In this document: positions 6,658 through 11,238 of the stretch, piece by piece
Layout: every line of letters begins with the position of its first letter
How positions within the stretch are numbered: the first letter of the stretch is position 1
NCBI GenBank assembly: GCA_947450745.1
Contig: CANFYD010000068.1
Location: forward strand, 1-11,238
Reading direction: 5' to 3'
Source: Burkholderiales bacterium
GTDB lineage: Bacteria; Pseudomonadota; Gammaproteobacteria; Burkholderiales; Burkholderiaceae_C
Length of the DNA: 11,238 nucleotides
The notes under the pieces: generated by a model
What the model was told of the DNA's origin: nothing
The model's database searches: none
Seen by the model: the letters and a program-made list of their open reading frames with translations, nothing else
Position numbers and translations under genes: made by a program

Positions 6658-7629
6658 TTGTTTGGGGGGCTTGCGGCCCAGCAAGGCGAGCAGCTCGCCG
6701 ACCATGCCGCGGCGGAAGGCCAGCACACAGATGACGAAGATGGCGCCCATGATCACGGTGACCCACGGCCCCACTTTGTCGGCCAACTCGTTCTGCAGCA
6801 CGACGATGGTGATGGCGCCGACAGCCGGCCCGAACAGCGTGCCCAGGCCGCCCAGCAAGGTCATCAGTACCACTTCGCCCGACATATGCCAATGCGCGTC
6901 GGTCAGCGAGGCGAGCTGGAACACCAGCGACTTCATGCCACCGGCCACGCCGGCCAAGAAGGCCGACAGCACAAACGCCAGCAGCTTGTAGCGGGCCACG
7001 TCGTAGCCGAGTGAAATCGCGCGCGGTTCGTTCTCGCGGATCGCCTTCAGCACCTGCCCGAACGGCGAGCTGACGGTGCGCTGTATCAGCCAGAAGCCGG
7101 CAACAAAGACCGCGAAGACGAAGAAATACATCGACAGGTTGTCGGTCAAGTCGATCAAACCGAACAGACGGCCGCGCGGCACGCCTTGCAGGCCGTCCTC
7201 ACCGCCGGTGAAGGGCAGTTGCACCGCAAAGAAGAACACCAGTTGCGCGAGCGCCAGCGTGATCATGGTCAGGTAGATGCCGGAGCGCCGTATCGACAGC
7301 GCGCCGAACAGCAGACCCAGCAGCCCCGCCACCAAGCCACCGGCCAGCATGGAGAGCTCGGGTGTCAGGCCGGCCACCTTGCTGAGCCAGGCGCAGACGT
7401 AGGCCGCGCCACCAAAAAACGCCGCATGGCCGAAGGACAGCAGGCCGGCAAAGCCGAGCAGCAGGTTGAAGGCGCAGGCAAACAGCGCGAAGCACAACAC
7501 CTTCATCAAGAACGTCGGGTAGACGACGAAGGGCGCGATCAGCCCGATGGCGATCAGCAGGGCGTAGCCCCAGATGTGGCGGGATGAGCGGGCCGCCGAC
7601 GGCGACTTGAGAGGTGGGGAGTTAGTCAT
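6649..7629 (-). CDS. livM: Branched-chain amino acid-type ABC transporter permease LivM
   Basis: Second integral-membrane subunit of the importer, pairing with LivH in the inner membrane. The 326 residues are strongly hydrophobic after a short polar start (MTNSPPLKSPSAARSSRH), with about eight to ten predicted membrane helices. Family marks include FNLLLGFAGLLSFGHAAFFG near 54-73, the SIRRSGIYLTMITLALAQ block, and the cytoplasmic coupling loop FGQVLKAIRENEPRAISLGYD that docks on the ATPases. It ends in a basic tail (GRKPPKQGH). The start is supported by GAAGGAAA five bases upstream of the ATG; this site sits between the livH stop (10-base gap) and the start, indicating coupled translation. 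Members of this family carry branched-chain amino acids, but also amides, urea and aromatic or aliphatic acids, so the name gives the family, not the substrate. Confidence 0.95.
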   Translation of the reverse strand: MTNSPPLKSPSAARSSRHIWGYALLIAIGLIAPFVVYPTFLMKVLCFALFACAFNLLLGFAGLLSFGHAAFFGGAAYVCAWLSKVAGLTPELSMLAGGLVAGLLGLLFGALSIRRSGIYLTMITLALAQLVFFFAVQLPFTGGEDGLQGVPRGRLFGLIDLTDNLSMYFFVFAVFVAGFWLIQRTVSSPFGQVLKAIRENEPRAISLGYDVARYKLLAFVLSAFLAGVAGGMKSLVFQLASLTDAHWHMSGEVVLMTLLGGLGTLFGPAVGAITIVVLQNELADKVGPWVTVIMGAIFVICVLAFRRGMVGELLALLGRKPPKQGH

Positions 7630-7639
7630 GGGGTTTCCT

Positions 7640-8524
7640 TCAAGCCTGTTTGCCGAACAGGCCGGCGGGGCGCACGAGCAGCACGGCGATCATCACGACG
7701 AAGATGACGACGCCTGACGCTTCCGGGTAGATGACCTTGGTCAGACCTTCAATCAAGCCCAGGCCCAGGCCGGTGACAATGGCACCCAGGATGGAGCCCA
7801 TGCCGCCGATCACGACGACGGCGAAGACGACGATGATCAGGTTCGAGCCCATCAGCGGGTTCACCTGCATCACCGGTGCGGCCAGCACACCGGCGAAACC
7901 GGCCAGGGCGACGCCGCCAGCGTAGGTGGCGGTCACCAGGACCGGCACATTGATGCCCAGTGCCTGCACCAGTTGCGGCCGCTCGGTAGCGGCGCGCAGC
8001 GTGGCACCCAGCGAGGTGCGCTCGATCACATACCAGGTCGCGAAGCAGACCGTCAGCGCGGCCACCACCACCCAGCCGCGGTACATCGGCATGAACATGA
8101 AGCCGAGGTTGACGCCGCCTTCCAGCGCTTCAGGCACCGGGTAGCTGTCGCCCGAGATGCCGAAGAAGTAGCGCATCGTGCCCTCGGCAATCAGCGCCAG
8201 GCCAAAGGTCAGCAACAGGCCGTAGAGGTGGTCCAGTTTGTACAGATGGCGCAGCATCAGCCGCTCGATCAGCACCCCCAGCAGGCCCAGCAGCGCCGGT
8301 ACCAGCAGCAGCGCCGCCCAGTAGTTGACGCCAAACTGCGTCAGGCCGATCAGCGCCAAAAAGGCACCCAGCATGTACAGCGCACCGTGGGCAAAGTTGA
8401 TGACGTTGAGCAGGCCGAAGATGACCGCCAGCCCGAGGCTCAGCACGGCGTAAAACGAGCCGTTGATGAGCCCGAGCAATAACTGCCCGAACAGTTCCTG
8501 TGACGTGATGCCGAAGATTTGCAT
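7640..8524 (-). CDS. livH: Branched-chain amino acid-type ABC transporter permease LivH
   Basis: First integral-membrane subunit of the importer, 294 residues, normal length for LivH. The start FGQLLLGLINGSFYAVLSLGLAVIFGLLNVINFAHGALYMLGAF is the conserved LivH opening with the NFAHG motif. The cytoplasmic loop SLGATLRAATERPQLVQALGINV is the coupling helix region. The end IIVVFAVVVIGGMGSILGAIVTGLGLGLIEGL and LLVRPAGLFGK is also typical. Its ATG lies 93 bases after the binding-protein stop; the intervening DNA holds a strong GC-rich hairpin and only a poor ribosome site, which would fit a lower output than the binding protein. livM follows after 10 bases. Confidence 0.95.
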   Translation of the reverse strand: MQIFGITSQELFGQLLLGLINGSFYAVLSLGLAVIFGLLNVINFAHGALYMLGAFLALIGLTQFGVNYWAALLLVPALLGLLGVLIERLMLRHLYKLDHLYGLLLTFGLALIAEGTMRYFFGISGDSYPVPEALEGGVNLGFMFMPMYRGWVVVAALTVCFATWYVIERTSLGATLRAATERPQLVQALGINVPVLVTATYAGGVALAGFAGVLAAPVMQVNPLMGSNLIIVVFAVVVIGGMGSILGAIVTGLGLGLIEGLTKVIYPEASGVVIFVVMIAVLLVRPAGLFGKQA

Positions 8525-8550
8525 GCCTGAATCCCGAAGGGGTGATGGAG

Positions 8551-8589
8551 CGCGCTGCCGCCGACCCCCGTGGGCGGTGCGGCAGCGCG
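8551..8589 (-). repeat. Strong GC hairpin between binding-protein gene and livH
   Basis: Perfect 11-base arms CGCGCTGCCGC (8551-8561) and GCGGCAGCGCG (8579-8589) enclose a 17-base loop that can pair further (CCC with GGG). It begins 28 bases beyond the binding-protein stop in the direction of transcription. No T-run follows, so it is not a plain intrinsic terminator. In binding-protein-dependent transport operons such hairpins often protect the upstream mRNA and make the binding protein more abundant than the permeases; that role is inferred here. Confidence 0.72.
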
Positions 8590-8617
8590 GCGGTGCGCTG
8601 AGCCGGGCGAGAAAGAC

Positions 8618-9835
8618 TTATTTCTTGATCAGCGGGCAGGTCGATGCCGACAGCGGCTGAAACGCCTCGGCGGCCGGAATGGTGGCGCGCACGTTGTAGT
8701 AATCCCAAGGCGTGGTCGACTCGGCCGGCTTCTTCACTTGCAGCAGATACATGTCGTGGACCATGCGGCCGTCGGCGCGAATCGAGCCATTTTTGGCGAA
8801 GAAGTCATTCACCGGCGTCTTCTTCATCTGCGTCATCACGCGGGCGGTGTCGTCGCTGCCGATCGCCTTGACGGCCTGCAGGTAATGCATGACGGACGAG
8901 TACTGACCCGCCTGGATCATCGTCGGCATGCGCTTTTGCTGCGAGAAGAAGCGCTTGGACCAAGCCCGGGTGTCGTCGTTCAGGTTCCAGTAGAAGCCTT
9001 CGGTCAAATACATCGACTGCGTGGTCTTCAGCCCTAACGAGTGCACGTCGGAGATGAACATCAGCAGGCCGGCCAATTGCTGTTTCGGCGTGATGCCGAA
9101 CTCGGCCGCCTGCTTGATCGCATTGATGGTGTCGCCCCCGGCGTTGGCCAGGCCGATGATCTGCGCGCCCGAAGCCTGTGCCTTCAGCAGGAAGGACGAG
9201 AAATCAGAGCCCGGGAACGGGTGGCGAACAGCGCCCAGCACCTCGCCGCCGTTCGCCTTGACGACCGCGCTGGCGTCTTTTTCCAGCGAATGGCCAAAGG
9301 CGTAGTCGGCCGTCAGGAAGAACCACTTCTTGCCGCCGCCCTGTGTCACCGCCTTGGCCGTGCCGTTGGCCACCGCGTAGGTGTCGTAGGTCCAGTGCAC
9401 GGTCACGTCGTTGCAGTCTTCATTGGTGATGCGGGTCGAGGCGGCCCCCGAGATCAGCGCGATGCGGTTCTTCTCTTTGGCGATCTTCTGCACTGCCAAG
9501 GCGACCGAGGTGGTGACCAGCTCGGACACCACGTCAACGCCGCCACGCTCGAACCATTCACGCGCCTTGTTGGCGGCGATGTCGCCCTTGTTCTGGTGGT
9601 CGGCCGAGACCATTTCAATCTTGAAGCTGGGCTTTTCCTTGGCCATGAAGTCGTCGATGGCCATCTGCGTGGCCAGCACCGTGCCCTTGCCGGCCACGTC
9701 GGAATAGACGCCGGACAAGTCGGTCAGCACGCCGATGCGCACAACGCCGTCCGAAACTTGGGCCTGCGCGGCCGGGGCGAAGGTGGCGAAGGCGGTGCCG
9801 AGTGCAGCAACGAGGGTGAGGGTCTTGAATGTCAT
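8618..9835 (-). CDS. ABC transporter substrate-binding protein, LivK-like (Peripla_BP_6 type)
   Basis: Periplasmic ligand-binding subunit of the importer, 405 residues. A signal peptide occupies residues 1-25 (MTFKTLTLVAALGTAFATFAPAAQA, cleaved after AQA). The mature protein opens with VVRIGVLTDLSGVYSDVAGKG, the usual first strand and ligand loop of the type I fold. It continues with EMVSADHQNKGDIAANKAREW and KKWFFLTADYAFGHSLEKD, both family blocks. The mature protein has only two cysteines, C141 (NEDCND) and C400 (STCPLIKK), which may form a disulfide pinning the C-terminus. I chose the ATG at 9835 because GGAG sits 8 bases upstream and the signal peptide begins there; longer readings of this frame only overlap livF. 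This type is known to bind branched-chain amino acids but in many betaproteobacteria also aromatic or aliphatic acids; the ligand is unknown. Confidence 0.95.
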   Translation of the reverse strand: MTFKTLTLVAALGTAFATFAPAAQAQVSDGVVRIGVLTDLSGVYSDVAGKGTVLATQMAIDDFMAKEKPSFKIEMVSADHQNKGDIAANKAREWFERGGVDVVSELVTTSVALAVQKIAKEKNRIALISGAASTRITNEDCNDVTVHWTYDTYAVANGTAKAVTQGGGKKWFFLTADYAFGHSLEKDASAVVKANGGEVLGAVRHPFPGSDFSSFLLKAQASGAQIIGLANAGGDTINAIKQAAEFGITPKQQLAGLLMFISDVHSLGLKTTQSMYLTEGFYWNLNDDTRAWSKRFFSQQKRMPTMIQAGQYSSVMHYLQAVKAIGSDDTARVMTQMKKTPVNDFFAKNGSIRADGRMVHDMYLLQVKKPAESTTPWDYYNVRATIPAAEAFQPLSASTCPLIKK

Positions 9836-9876
9836 GGCGGTCTCCGGTGATTTTTGGGTAAAAAAGGGGGCAGTAC

Positions 9877-10610
<734 letters not shown>

Positions 10611-10614
<4 letters not shown>

Positions 10615-11238
10615 GCTTCCACTCCCACATAGGCTTCCAGCACGCGCGGGTCTTGCGACACCACGGCGTAAGGCCCTTCGGCCAGGATCTGCCCGCGCTG
10701 CAGCACGGTGATCACGTCGCTGAGCTTTTCGACCACCGACAAGTTGTGTTCCACCATCAGCACGGTGCGCTGGGCCGCCACCTTGCGGATCAAGTCGGCC
10801 ACGCGCTCCACGTCCTCGTGGCCCATGCCCTGGGTCGGCTCATCGAGCAACATCAGCTCGGGGTCGAGCGCCAGCGTGGTGGCAATCTCCAGCGCCCGTT
10901 TGCGGCCGTAAGGCATTTCCACCGCCAGGGTGCTGGCGTATTGGCCTAGGTCCACCTGTTCCAGAAGTTCCAGCGCCCGGTCGTTCAACTGATTCAGGCT
11001 TGACCCGGAGCGCCAGAAGTGGAAGGAGGTGCCGAGCTTTTGCTGCAGCGCCACCCGCACGTTCTCCAGCGCGGTCATGTGGCCAAAGGTGGCCGAGATC
11101 TGGAACGAGCGGATCACGCCGCGCCGCGCGATCTGGGCCGGCTGCTCGGCCGAAATGTCGATGCCGTTGAAGTGGATGCTGCCCCGCGTCGGCTGCAAAA
11201 ACTTGGTCAGCAGATTGAAAACGGTGGTTTTACCCGCG
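10611..11238 (-). CDS. livG: Branched-chain amino acid-type ABC transporter ATPase LivG, N-terminus outside window
   Basis: Second ATPase of the importer; 208 codons are visible and the frame is open to the right edge, cutting just inside Walker A (AGKTTVFNLLTKF at the edge, lysine present). About 45-60 N-terminal residues are missing compared with a normal LivG of about 250-260. Seen in order: IARRGVIRSFQISATFGHMTALENV (Q-loop region), signature VEMPYGRKRALEIATTLA, Walker B LMLLDEPTQGMGHEDV with the catalytic Glu, and switch VLMVEHNLSVV with His. The signature is MPYGR where most LivG proteins have LSYGQ or LAYGQ. The insert between Q-loop and signature (FHFWRSGSSLNQLNDRALELLEQV) is typical of LivG. 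It is the first visible gene of the operon; its promoter must lie beyond the window. Confidence 0.94.

Noticed and set aside
5824..7014. Plus-strand open frame of 396 codons spanning the dehydrogenase-livM junction
   Set aside because: Antisense to two well-supported genes and low-complexity composition; no ribosome site or family resemblance.
9841..9876. T-run between livF and the binding-protein gene as an intrinsic terminator
   Set aside because: On the minus strand six Ts occur but no stable GC stem precedes them, and the next gene has a good ribosome site.

Overview
The window is GC-rich, densely coding bacterial DNA. Codon use, the protein families and a decayed PEP-CTERM (exosortase-sorted) protein suggest a betaproteobacterium, probably of the Burkholderiales. 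That placement is an inference from protein style; no marker gene is present. I see no rRNA, tRNA, CRISPR array, insertion sequence or phage gene.

Left part (1 to about 3730): a divergent efflux locus. On the minus strand a periplasmic adaptor (2071-3240) is followed by an RND permease of the AcrB-like type, which starts at 2044 and runs off the left edge. An ArsR/SmtB-type repressor gene (3344-3733) points the other way. The short gap between adaptor and repressor holds a good sigma-70 promoter for the efflux genes, with an inverted repeat covering its spacer. This is a clear candidate operator and implies local repression of the pump.

Middle (about 3734-4806): a scar. Directly after the repressor stop codon lies the C-terminal end of an SGNH/GDSL hydrolase with a PEP-CTERM sorting tail, lacking its N-terminal half. 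It meets a convergent single-domain universal stress protein end to end (4126-4563). About 240 bases with no convincing gene follow.

Right part (4807-11238): one minus-strand gene cluster, read livG (partial at the right edge) - livF - substrate-binding protein - livH - livM - acyl-CoA dehydrogenase. The five transport genes form a complete ABC importer of the branched-chain amino acid family (HAAT): binding protein, two permeases and two ATPases. The last gene encodes a long (599 aa) acyl-CoA dehydrogenase related to the DmdC-type group. Tight spacing, including a 4-base overlap of livG and livF, indicates an operon whose promoter is beyond the right edge. The dehydrogenase suggests that the imported compound may be a carboxylic acid degraded as a CoA thioester rather than an amino acid, but this is inference.

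Most families here are ordinary. The points most worth a second look are the operator-promoter overlap, the hydrolase remnant fused in frame after the repressor stop, non-canonical nucleotide-site residues in LivF and LivG that would fall in the same composite ATP site, and two hairpins inside the liv operon. I did not find a convincing new biological system.
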